From CAYOWQ01 sp964407695 (GTDB lineage Bacteria; Planctomycetota; Phycisphaerae; Phycisphaerales; SM1A02): a stretch of DNA of 64,000 bases. The position numbers and the translations under genes were made by a program. Below are positions 42,790 to 50,793 of the stretch, piece after piece. The notes under the pieces are model-generated. The model had not been told where the DNA came from. It made no database searches and saw only the letters and a program-made list of their open reading frames with translations. The DNA is taken from contig CAYOWQ010000001.1 in assembly GCA_964407695.1 (NCBI GenBank), forward strand, positions 1 to 64,000, read 5' to 3'. The first letter of the stretch is position 1. Each line of letters starts with the position of its first letter.

Positions 42790-43446
42790 TCAGAATCCCT
42801 TCTGGTAGATCATCATCCCGCGGTGATCGGCGGTGACGAATCGAACGCAATTCGGATGGTCGCGCGCGAACTCACGCCCCACGATACTGACGCCCACGCA
42901 CCGGCACGTCGTGCTCTCGAAATCATCCAGCCAGAGATAGCCCCCCGGGCGCACCAGCGCCTGCATGATCGCCATGTCGGTCCGAGCCGTCTCAACATCA
43001 TGTCCCCCGTCCACGATTGCCAGGTCCAGTCCGGGAGTGGGATTTCGATCGAGAATCTGCGCCAGGGTCGGCGCCAGCGTCTGCTTACTGTCACCCAGAA
43101 TCAGCGCGAAATTGTTGAATCGCGACTTCACAACCTCGCCGCCGATTCGCGTGCCCGGATGTCGGCCAAGGTCAAACGACACCAGCGCACCGCCCCCGTA
43201 GGTCTCCATCGCCCGCAGGATCACGCACGCGCTGTGCCCGACGTTGAAGCCCGTCTCTGCGACCACCCGAGGCCGGGTCAGCAGGATGAAGTGGTACAGG
43301 AACCGCGCCTGCTCAACGGTGATGAAACCCTCCGGAGTCTCCGGAAGCTCGGGAAACATCTCGCCAAACTCCGGATCTATGGCCGCGTAGGAATTCCAAT
43401 TCTTGGTCCCCGGGCTCGCGGGAATCGGTTCAGTCAGGGTGGTCAT
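42790..43446 (-). CDS. Class I SAM-dependent methyltransferase
   Basis: 218 residues. Rossmann-like motif I is 'VVAETGFNVGHSACVILRA', followed by an acidic end of strand 2 ('ALVSFDLGRHPG') and 'LAIVDGGHDVETARTD', the Methyltransf_24-type block in which the Asp/His motif binds SAM and metal or substrate. 'GYLWLDDFES' is a further family block. The substrate is unknown. The ATG at 43446 is preferred to an upstream frame to 43551 that would cover the divergent glycosyltransferase start. The neighbour is a sugar-transfer enzyme, so glycan methylation is possible. Confidence 0.82.
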   Translation of the reverse strand: MTTLTEPIPASPGTKNWNSYAAIDPEFGEMFPELPETPEGFITVEQARFLYHFILLTRPRVVAETGFNVGHSACVILRAMETYGGGALVSFDLGRHPGTRIGGEVVKSRFNNFALILGDSKQTLAPTLAQILDRNPTPGLDLAIVDGGHDVETARTDMAIMQALVRPGGYLWLDDFESTTCRCVGVSIVGREFARDHPNCVRFVTADHRGMMIYQKGF

Positions 43447-43539
43447 GCAGGGACTATCGACAGGCCATCCACATTGCCTCCAATCGTGCAGCGCGCCCGA
43501 TACGCTGGTCGATAGAGCGGGAATCCGTGTGACCGCCCC

Positions 43540-45003
43540 ATGACACCTCAAGCCGTATCAGATTCACACAGCAGACCCCTTGGCCCAGGTGGCGCCTCCA
43601 GCCGCCGAACGCTCTCCAAGCGAGTGCTGTTTCTGCAGAATCCCGGACGCGTCAGCCGCTTCTGGATTCAGGGGCTCATCAACGCCGCCCAGTCGCTTCA
43701 CCTCGATCATGTCGTGTGTGAACTCGGCCCGCTGCTTCAAGTGCATCAGACTCTTGGAGACCAGCTCGCTCGCCCTCTGGCGGCGCTTCTCGAACGCGAA
43801 CGCATCGGGGCCGTCGTCAGCTATACCTGCAACGGCATCAACGACCTCCCGATGATCCGCACCCGATCGGGGACGATCGTCTCGATCTTCGAGATGCTCG
43901 GAATTCCGCATCTCATGTTCTGGTGGGATCATCCGCATTGGGCCCATGATCGCGTGGCGCTCGCTCCCGAACTGCAGTCGGCGCTCCGGGCCGCCGGCTG
44001 TCATCACTTCCTCAAATCCGATGCCGCCGCGGCCGAGCTGCGCGATCTGCTTGGATGGCCCCAGTGCCACACATTGCTCCCGAGCGCCGATCCAGCGCTG
44101 GTGGGAGCGCCCGTTGAACGCTCCCGGGAATTCGACGTCGTGACCGTGGTGGGTCAGCCGCCACAGGTCGATCCGCGGCTTGATCCCTTCCTCGACGACG
44201 ACGACCCGGACACCACGCGAATTCATCCGATTCTTGCCCCGGAAGCGCTTCGGAGTGTTGAGCAGATCTGGGAACCACTCCTCCCGGCAACGATTCGCGA
44301 GACCGCCCTTGAGGTGGCCGCTGCATGGGTCGAGCGCAAGGCGGCCGGCCCGCATATTCCGTCGTGGTGGCATCTGGAGGAATTGCTGCGATCTCAGCCG
44401 GCCGTGTCGCGCTGGCTGGCAGAGAATCCACTGGCCTATTTCGACGCCGCGCGGGGGCTCAATCTGCTCAACGGCTGGCGGCGATCCTTCATCATCCGCC
44501 ATCTCGCCCGCCGGTTTCGGCTGGCGCTCTTCGGGGCCGATTGGTCGAGCGTCGGGGTTCAGGGTGATCCCGCCTGGATCGAGCACGATCGCCTCGCGGC
44601 AACGTTCGGCCGCGGGCAGATTGGCCTCTCGATCGCGCAAGGCCACGATGAAGAGGGGGTGATCCTCAAGCCGTTCGAGATCATCGCCTCCGGGACGCCG
44701 GTCGTCGCGGATCGAACCGTCGCGATGGAGCGGGCGTTCGCGATCGGAACCGAATTCGAGGGGTTCCAGACTCCCGGAGAGTGCCGCGACGCGGTGGCAC
44801 GATTGCTTGCCGATCCCGCTCGCGCCTCGGCCATGGCCGAGCGAGCATCGGCTCGGCTGACGACGGAACACACCTGGTCGCACCGCCTGGCCGACGCGTT
44901 CGGATACGCCGGGCTGGCGCAAGAGGATTTCCGCGGCGATGCGTCCGGTCGGCTTTCCGTGTCGCTCAATTTGGGTGTGCAGTGGTCGCCGGCGACGGCA
45001 TGA
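43540..45003 (+). CDS. CgeB-like glycosyltransferase
   Basis: 487 residues. The C-terminal half has GT-B features: 'RRFRLALFGADWSSV', 'GQIGLSIAQGHDEEGVILKP', 'FEIIASGTPVVADRTVAMER' and a terminal helix ('RASARLTTEHTWSHRLADAF'). The N-terminal part ('RVLFLQNPGRVSRFWIQGL', 'HLMFWWDHPHW') matches the CgeB/DUF3880-like acceptor domain. It probably adds a sugar to a surface polymer or protein; donor and acceptor are unknown. No signal peptide. It diverges from the methyltransferase across 93 bases and ends against the convergent mqnE. Confidence 0.78.
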   Translation: MTPQAVSDSHSRPLGPGGASSRRTLSKRVLFLQNPGRVSRFWIQGLINAAQSLHLDHVVCELGPLLQVHQTLGDQLARPLAALLERERIGAVVSYTCNGINDLPMIRTRSGTIVSIFEMLGIPHLMFWWDHPHWAHDRVALAPELQSALRAAGCHHFLKSDAAAAELRDLLGWPQCHTLLPSADPALVGAPVERSREFDVVTVVGQPPQVDPRLDPFLDDDDPDTTRIHPILAPEALRSVEQIWEPLLPATIRETALEVAAAWVERKAAGPHIPSWWHLEELLRSQPAVSRWLAENPLAYFDAARGLNLLNGWRRSFIIRHLARRFRLALFGADWSSVGVQGDPAWIEHDRLAATFGRGQIGLSIAQGHDEEGVILKPFEIIASGTPVVADRTVAMERAFAIGTEFEGFQTPGECRDAVARLLADPARASAMAERASARLTTEHTWSHRLADAFGYAGLAQEDFRGDASGRLSVSLNLGVQWSPATA

Positions 45004-45004
45004 A

Positions 45005-46300
45005 TCAGGTCGCGATTCGCCACGACCGTCCGTCGCGGATGACCCGCCGATAAAGCGTGTCACGCTCCATCGGCTCATAGCCCGCCTCGCGAATTGCCTT
45101 CTGAAGCTCGAAGACCCCGACTTCCTGGTGCGTGGATGCGCCGCCGACCTTGGTGATGTCGTACCAGACCACGGTGCCGTCGATATCGTCCGCGCCGTTC
45201 TGAAGCATGAGCTGCGCCATGCCCAGCGTCTGCATGATCCAGAACGCTTTCACATGGGGGAAGTTGTCGAGCATCAGCCGCGTGACGGCGAGGGTTCTGA
45301 GGTTCTCGAGGCCGGTCGGCCCGGGCAGGTTCTCGAGGGCGCTGCCATCGGGAAAGAACGGCAGCGGAATGATGGTCTGGAATGATCCGGTTGTGGGCAC
45401 GGCGGGGTCGGTGGTGTCTCCCACGCGCGGCTTGGGCAGACGCACGGATGGGTAGTGTTCGTCCGGACCGGTCAGCACCACCTCGCCCTGGTCGCCGACG
45501 GCAATGCCGTTCACCCCGGCCCAGCAGCGGAGCGTGTGATCCTGCTGGGTGCGCAGCAGTTCCATGTGGTGCAGTCGCTCGGGGATCGACTCGATATGGC
45601 CGTAAAGGATGGTGGCGTTGGAGTTCAGCCCCAGCTCATGGGCTGCCTTGTGCACATCGAGCCATTCGTCGGAGCGAATCTTGCCCTTGAAGGCCTCGTC
45701 ATGCACGCGATCGTCGAAGACCTCGGCACCGCCGCCGGGCAGTGAACCCAATCCGGCCTGCATCAGATCCGTGAGCACGGCCTTGATCCCGGCCATGCGA
45801 TCCTTCCATCGCTTGGAGATCCGGGCGAGGTGAACGATTTCCACGGCGGTGAACGCCTTGATGTGGATGGTGGGCGCTTCCTCGCGGATGGCGCTGAGCA
45901 TGTCGGTGTAATACGAGAACGGCAGATATGGATGAAGCCCGCCGACGATGTGGATCTCGGTGGCGCCGGAATCGATCGCCTTGCGGGCTTCGGCCCGGAT
46001 GTCGTCGAGCGAGTGCTCATACGCGCCTTCGTCGCCTTTCTTCCGGAAGAAGCCGCAGAAGGAGCAGGAGAGGGCGCAGATGTTGGAGTAGTTCAGGTGG
46101 CGGTTGATGTTGTAGTACGCCACCCCGGGGTGAAGGCGCTCGCGGACCATTCCCGCCAAGCGACAAACGGCATGAAGATCGCGGGTCGAAAACAGCGCGT
46201 GGCCGTCGTCAAGGCTGAGGCGCTGGCCGTCGTGCACCTTGGCTTCGATGTCGCGCAGGCGTGGATCAGTGCGTTTGGCGGTTGGAGCGAGTAGGGCCAT
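45005..46300 (-). CDS. mqnE: Aminofutalosine synthase MqnE
   Basis: 431 residues. A radical SAM enzyme with the CxxxCxxC cluster motif in 'NICALSCSFCGFFRKKG'. MqnE-type blocks are 'IHIVGGLHPYLPFSYYTDML', 'GSLPGGGAEVFDD' and 'DIDGTVVWYDI'. It joins an enolpyruvyl-benzoate precursor to a nucleoside-derived fragment in the futalosine route to menaquinone. I choose MqnE over MqnC because of the 'GLHP' block and overall length. The ATG at 46300 removes 24 poorly supported upstream residues. Other mqn genes are not in the window. Confidence 0.88.
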   Translation of the reverse strand: MALLAPTAKRTDPRLRDIEAKVHDGQRLSLDDGHALFSTRDLHAVCRLAGMVRERLHPGVAYYNINRHLNYSNICALSCSFCGFFRKKGDEGAYEHSLDDIRAEARKAIDSGATEIHIVGGLHPYLPFSYYTDMLSAIREEAPTIHIKAFTAVEIVHLARISKRWKDRMAGIKAVLTDLMQAGLGSLPGGGAEVFDDRVHDEAFKGKIRSDEWLDVHKAAHELGLNSNATILYGHIESIPERLHHMELLRTQQDHTLRCWAGVNGIAVGDQGEVVLTGPDEHYPSVRLPKPRVGDTTDPAVPTTGSFQTIIPLPFFPDGSALENLPGPTGLENLRTLAVTRLMLDNFPHVKAFWIMQTLGMAQLMLQNGADDIDGTVVWYDITKVGGASTHQEVGVFELQKAIREAGYEPMERDTLYRRVIRDGRSWRIAT

Positions 46301-46477
46301 GGCGTTCAAACATTTCAGGAATCTTTGAAAGATAGGACGCCTTCCCGGGCCGGGCAAGCCGTTTTCGGACATGGCGCTTCAGACGTACCTCTGGCCGGTC
46401 GATAACCCACGTGCCGACCACGGCTTTGGCCCGAGTCTTCGGCATATTCCCTGCGGCCGTGACACATGAGGTACCCG

Positions 46478-48754
46478 ATGGACGCAACCCAGAATCCCGC
46501 GAATTCGATCCCCACGACGACAGGCGAGTCTGCGCATTCCGTTGGCGACCAAGTCCTCTCGATCATCGCCGACGTGGAGAAGCAGCTGGAGAAGTTGCGA
46601 ACGGCCCAATCGGGTCATTCGGAACAGATCATCACATTGCAGCAGCGCACCAAGGCGATCGAGCAGGCGGAGCAACTGGTGCAGGAGCGGATGCGCGAGG
46701 TTGAGACTCGCCAGCAGTCGGTTTCGGAGAAGGCTGAGGCTGTGGAAGCCGAACGGACCCGGCTGAACGAGCAGCAGCAGGAGCTTCAGCGGGCGCGGGA
46801 ATCGATCGAGCAAACGCGGGCCGAGGTATCCCGAGACCGCGAAGACCTTCAGCAGCTTCAACTGCTGCTGCAGGAGGATCAGAATCGGCTCGCCCAAACC
46901 AAGGCCGAGATTGAAGGGCGCACGGTCCAGGAGAATGAGGAACTTGCCCGTCTGCGCGGCGAACACAGCGCCCTGGCGGCTCGCCTGGAAAAAGCCGAGG
47001 CGAATGTCGGGGAATTGATCCAGCGCATCGAGACGATGCAGGAAGAGCTTGAGAAACGCCAGCAGGCGATCAACCAGGCGCAACGTGAGAAAGCCGATGT
47101 TGAAACCGCGCTCCAGGCCGCACGCGAGGAAGTGGCCGCGGCCAAGAGCAAGGCCGAGCAGGCGGAACTGGAAGGTCTGCAATTGGTCGAGCAGGTGGAG
47201 GCCCAGCGGAACGAGATCGCGGCCAAGCTGCAGAGTGCCGAGCAGGCCCGGGCGGAGCTCTCAACGCGGGTCGATGCGGCGACGGCGGAATTGGGCCAGA
47301 TTCGCACCGACCTTTCCGCCAAGCTGGATTCGGCCCGGGTTGAAAGTGAACACCTGAGGGGCCTGATCGCCGAGCGTGAGAAGGCTCTGAACGACGCCAA
47401 TGAGAAGCTTCGGGTCGCGGGCACCAAGTTGCAGCAGTTTGCCGAGGCCATTGCGCAGCAGTCTCCTGAGATGGAGAAGGGCGTGGCGGCCATCGCCGAA
47501 TGCCAGAGCCTGCGACAAACGATTCAGCGCCTCGAGCAGGAGATGAAGCAGCGGGGCAGCGCGGATGGCGCTGCATTGAACGAGCGGATCGAAGCGCTCA
47601 CGCAGGACCTGGCAGATCGCAATACGGAAATTGAGAACCTGCGGGTTCAGGCATCTCAGCAGTCTGCACAGGGCGGCGAGATCGAAGCCCTCCAGGCGCA
47701 GATTCAGAAGCTGACGGACGAGTTGAGAGCCCGCGAGCAGTCGATTGAAACCCTCCGAGCGGAGTATCAGCAGGATGTCGCCAGGCTCGAGAAATCCGTA
47801 GCGCAAGCGAAGAGCGCGGGCCCGGATGGAGCCGGAATCCAGGAAAAGGCCAAGCTGATCCACGCGGCGGCCATGCACTTGAAGCGCCGACGCCAGCGGC
47901 TGCAGCGATTGAAGGGCCTGCTAAAGAACGCGCGACCCAAGACCAAGGCTCCGACCGGCCCTGATCCCGAACGGGCACGGCTGGCCATTGAGATCCAGGA
48001 GAAGAAGCAGTCGCTGCTTGAAGTGCAGAAATGCCTCGCGGCCAGCGAGCAGCAGATGATGCGGAAATGGGCTCGGCCGCGGGCGATCATCACCATGACC
48101 TGGATGCTGATGCTCATCGGCGGCGTGGGGATTGGCGCATGGTTTGGCGCGGGATACTGGAAGCCGCCGGTGGTGGCGGCAAGCGTTGTGCTTGAAGCGA
48201 AACCGAAGGCGGGCCAGAACCCGACGGAGGCGGAGCTCGCCTCCTGGCAGGCAGCGCACGAGGCGATGGCGCATGACAATACATTCGCGAATGTCGTGGC
48301 AAAGCGGCTGGGAGTTCGCCAGATCAAGTCATTGACCGATTCCGCGAAGGTGGGTCTTTTCCTCAAAGAGAATCTGACGGTTGATTCGGACAAGCCGGGC
48401 GTGCTCCGCCTGACGCTGACGGGAACGGATCAGCCGTTGACGCTTGCGGTGCTGGATACCGTCGCGACCACGATGGTGAATGAGTCCTCCCGATCAGCGG
48501 GCAAGCGCAGCGATGGAATGAAGGCGTCGGTCACTGGAGAGCGGCCGGGCGTCGGCCGCATCGAGTACGCCTCGATCAACCCGATTCCGGTCAAGGATGA
48601 GCGACTCATGTATACGGGCATTCTCTTTGGAGCCGGCGTGGTGGGCCTCACCCTGATCGGTTCAGTTCTCTACACGGTGCTGATGCGGACGAAGCGCGTG
48701 TTCGAACACGACATGGCGGTCGTTGAGGACGACGTCACGGTGCCCATTCGCTGA
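46478..48754 (+). CDS. Long coiled-coil protein with C-terminal Wzz-like membrane module
   Basis: About 758 residues. ATG at 46478 with GAGG six bases upstream. Residues about 20-480 are continuous coiled coil, Glu/Gln/Ala-rich, cytoplasmic. Then come a helix ('MTWMLMLIGGVGIGAWFGAG'), a periplasmic-like region of about 150 residues with the motif 'YASINPIPVKDERLM' just before a second helix ('TGILFGAGVVGLTLIGSVLY'), and a short tail. The two-helix plan with a Pro-rich segment before helix 2 matches polysaccharide co-polymerase (Wzz-type) proteins. The very long N-terminal coil is unusual for Wzz. It might link polysaccharide export to the cell interior (inference). Confidence 0.65.
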   Translation: MDATQNPANSIPTTTGESAHSVGDQVLSIIADVEKQLEKLRTAQSGHSEQIITLQQRTKAIEQAEQLVQERMREVETRQQSVSEKAEAVEAERTRLNEQQQELQRARESIEQTRAEVSRDREDLQQLQLLLQEDQNRLAQTKAEIEGRTVQENEELARLRGEHSALAARLEKAEANVGELIQRIETMQEELEKRQQAINQAQREKADVETALQAAREEVAAAKSKAEQAELEGLQLVEQVEAQRNEIAAKLQSAEQARAELSTRVDAATAELGQIRTDLSAKLDSARVESEHLRGLIAEREKALNDANEKLRVAGTKLQQFAEAIAQQSPEMEKGVAAIAECQSLRQTIQRLEQEMKQRGSADGAALNERIEALTQDLADRNTEIENLRVQASQQSAQGGEIEALQAQIQKLTDELRAREQSIETLRAEYQQDVARLEKSVAQAKSAGPDGAGIQEKAKLIHAAAMHLKRRRQRLQRLKGLLKNARPKTKAPTGPDPERARLAIEIQEKKQSLLEVQKCLAASEQQMMRKWARPRAIITMTWMLMLIGGVGIGAWFGAGYWKPPVVAASVVLEAKPKAGQNPTEAELASWQAAHEAMAHDNTFANVVAKRLGVRQIKSLTDSAKVGLFLKENLTVDSDKPGVLRLTLTGTDQPLTLAVLDTVATTMVNESSRSAGKRSDGMKASVTGERPGVGRIEYASINPIPVKDERLMYTGILFGAGVVGLTLIGSVLYTVLMRTKRVFEHDMAVVEDDVTVPIR

Positions 48755-48934
48755 GCCGGCATGGCGGGTTATCCGGTCCTGACGCCAAACGGACGAGATG
48801 AATCCGGCTGTGCGGGCTGGGGGAGGAGTCACGGTCGCACGCGTCTCAATCAGGGAAACTGCGGGCTGAAATTCGACATTTTGAGGGTTTCAAGCCGATT
48901 CTTGAGTTCGCAGGGAGGCAGGAGGACGGTGCCG

Positions 48935-49159
48935 ATGAACCTTGATGCGAACTGGATGAACGCGACGCGAACGATGGAACGGGAACCCGCCCGTCGATCA
49001 AGAAATCGACAGGCCGGTCGCCCGGAGGTTCCATCAATGGACTCTGCTGCCCTGGCCCTCGATGCCCTGGAGCAGGTGAGTCGGCGTATGGACGTGCTGG
49101 CGCGTGAATTGAACTGTCTCGGCTACTTCGGGGATGACGACGGGCCGCGGGCCGCGTAG
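48935..49159 (+). CDS. Small protein of unknown function
   Basis: 74 residues. AGGAGG at 48920-48925 lies nine bases before the ATG at 48935, which fixes this start within a longer open frame. The N-terminal half is basic and probably disordered ('RTMEREPARRSRNRQAG'). The C-terminal half is helical ('ALALDALEQVSRRMDVLA') and ends in an acidic 'GDDDGPRAA'. No family recognised. It follows the coiled-coil gene by 180 bases and is convergent with the M16 gene. Confidence 0.5.
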   Translation: MNLDANWMNATRTMEREPARRSRNRQAGRPEVPSMDSAALALDALEQVSRRMDVLARELNCLGYFGDDDGPRAA

Positions 49160-49246
49160 CGGGCGGGTGAATCAACAGACCGAAGGCAAGCGGGGAACAC
49201 CCTGGCCTGGGCCGGTTTGCAGCGAGCTCGCGGGCGATTGAGGCTC

Positions 49247-50749
49247 CTACGGCGCTTCGGGCGCCTGTTCGATCGGTTCCTGAGTCAACGGGTCGCGCAG
49301 CGGCAGGTGGGTCACGTTGCCGCCGAAGAATTCCGCCATGGAGGCACGCTGATTCTCGTCGCCATTTTTCATGGCATCCCAATCACCCACGACCATGATG
49401 GCCATTTCCTCGGGGTGGAGGTACTTGCGTGCGACCCGCTCGAGCTCTTCAGCGGTCACGGCGCGGATCTTGTCTCGATAGGTCTGCCAGAAGTCGGCGG
49501 CCCGATGGGTTCGCTCATCACTGACGAAAGCGCCCAGCATCGCGGGCTTGGATTCGAACGTTCGAGGGAACGTCTCGATAAACCCGTTCTGAGAGACCTC
49601 CAGTTCCTCGGCGGAGACCGGGGCAGAACGAATCTTGTTGAACTCCTCGATGATCAGCTTGATGGCGAGGGCCACTGTTGAGTTCTTCGATTGAAAGCCG
49701 GCACGAAACTCACCGGGGAAGTAGACCGCGGGAGCAAACCGGCTTCCCGCGGAATAGGCCAGACCTTCGTCACTTCGCACGCGCTTGGTGATCCGGCTGG
49801 TGAAGCCGCCGGAGCCGAGAATGTCGTCGAGGACGAGCATGGGGAAGTAGTCGGGATCCTCTCGGGTGATGGAGCGAAGACCGATATAGACCTTGCCCTG
49901 CGGGATGTCCTTCTGCACGTGGTAGACGCCAGGCTCGAACGTGGCCGTCGGCGCCGGCGGGTCGGGGTTCATCTGGCCCTTCTCCCAGCCGTCGAGCGCT
50001 GCCTCAAGTCGCGACATCATGACCGCTTCCTCGAAGTCGCCGCTGACCGCGATGATGAGATTGGAGGGATTGAAAATCTTCGCGTGCATGGCGCGAAGGT
50101 CATTGACCGTGATCGACTTGAGGTCGGCCTCGGTGGACACCCTCGCGAGGTAGTGATTGCGGCCATACAGCAGGGCGTTCCATTCCCGGTTCAGAATGCC
50201 GTCGGCACTGTCATTGCGCTGCTTCATTCCCTCGATCGATTCGGACTTGAACAGGTCAAAGCGCGCCTGATCGAAGCCGGGAGTGCGGAGCATCTCCATA
50301 AAGAGGCCGAATGATTCGACGAAATTCGTCGAGAGGCAGTTGAGCGACGCGATGGATTCAACATCACCGGCGCTTGTCCGCACCTGCGCTGCAAGCATGT
50401 CATATTGCTCGTCGACCTCGGCGGGCGGGCGCGAGGTGGTGCCGCCGCGGCTCATCATGGCGCTGGTGGCGGAAGCCAGACCGATCTTGCCGGGCGTGTC
50501 GAGATAGTCACCCCCGCGGAAGGAGAAGGAGAGACTGATCAGCGGGAATTCGTGGCTTGGCGCCAGATAGACCACGACGCCGTTGGAGAGCACGTGGCGA
50601 TAGTCGGCTGCCTTGGGCGGTGAGAACTCAAGCTCCTTGAACTTGACCTGCTCCGGGCGCGGCGGAATATCGGCAAGCAGTGGCGAGGCGGGCAAACCGG
50701 CCGCAACACCGGCGGCGAGGGCGAGACGGGTGATTCTGGAGTTCTTCAT
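49247..50749 (-). CDS. Catalytically inactive M16-family peptidase subunit
   Basis: 500 residues with a signal peptide ('LALAAGVAAGLPASPLLA'). It has two M16 domains, recognisable from 'GKIGLASATSAMMSRGGTT' and the C-terminal 'ARKYLHPEEMAIMVVGDWDA'. At the place of the zinc motif HxxEH it reads 'ATSAMM', so metal ligands are missing; such subunits usually dimerise with an active partner. The active M16 gene is immediately upstream on this strand (45-base gap), so the pair likely forms a heterodimeric periplasmic peptidase. The C-terminal tail is Pro/Glu-rich. Confidence 0.85.
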   Translation of the reverse strand: MKNSRITRLALAAGVAAGLPASPLLADIPPRPEQVKFKELEFSPPKAADYRHVLSNGVVVYLAPSHEFPLISLSFSFRGGDYLDTPGKIGLASATSAMMSRGGTTSRPPAEVDEQYDMLAAQVRTSAGDVESIASLNCLSTNFVESFGLFMEMLRTPGFDQARFDLFKSESIEGMKQRNDSADGILNREWNALLYGRNHYLARVSTEADLKSITVNDLRAMHAKIFNPSNLIIAVSGDFEEAVMMSRLEAALDGWEKGQMNPDPPAPTATFEPGVYHVQKDIPQGKVYIGLRSITREDPDYFPMLVLDDILGSGGFTSRITKRVRSDEGLAYSAGSRFAPAVYFPGEFRAGFQSKNSTVALAIKLIIEEFNKIRSAPVSAEELEVSQNGFIETFPRTFESKPAMLGAFVSDERTHRAADFWQTYRDKIRAVTAEELERVARKYLHPEEMAIMVVGDWDAMKNGDENQRASMAEFFGGNVTHLPLRDPLTQEPIEQAPEAP

Positions 50750-50793
50750 GGGATGGATCGGTGGGTGAGACGGATGGGATCACGAACTGTCGA

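Noticed and set aside
43564..45078. 504-codon minus-strand frame opposite the glycosyltransferase
   Set aside because: The plus-strand frame has GT-B motifs and a plausible start. The minus frame has none.
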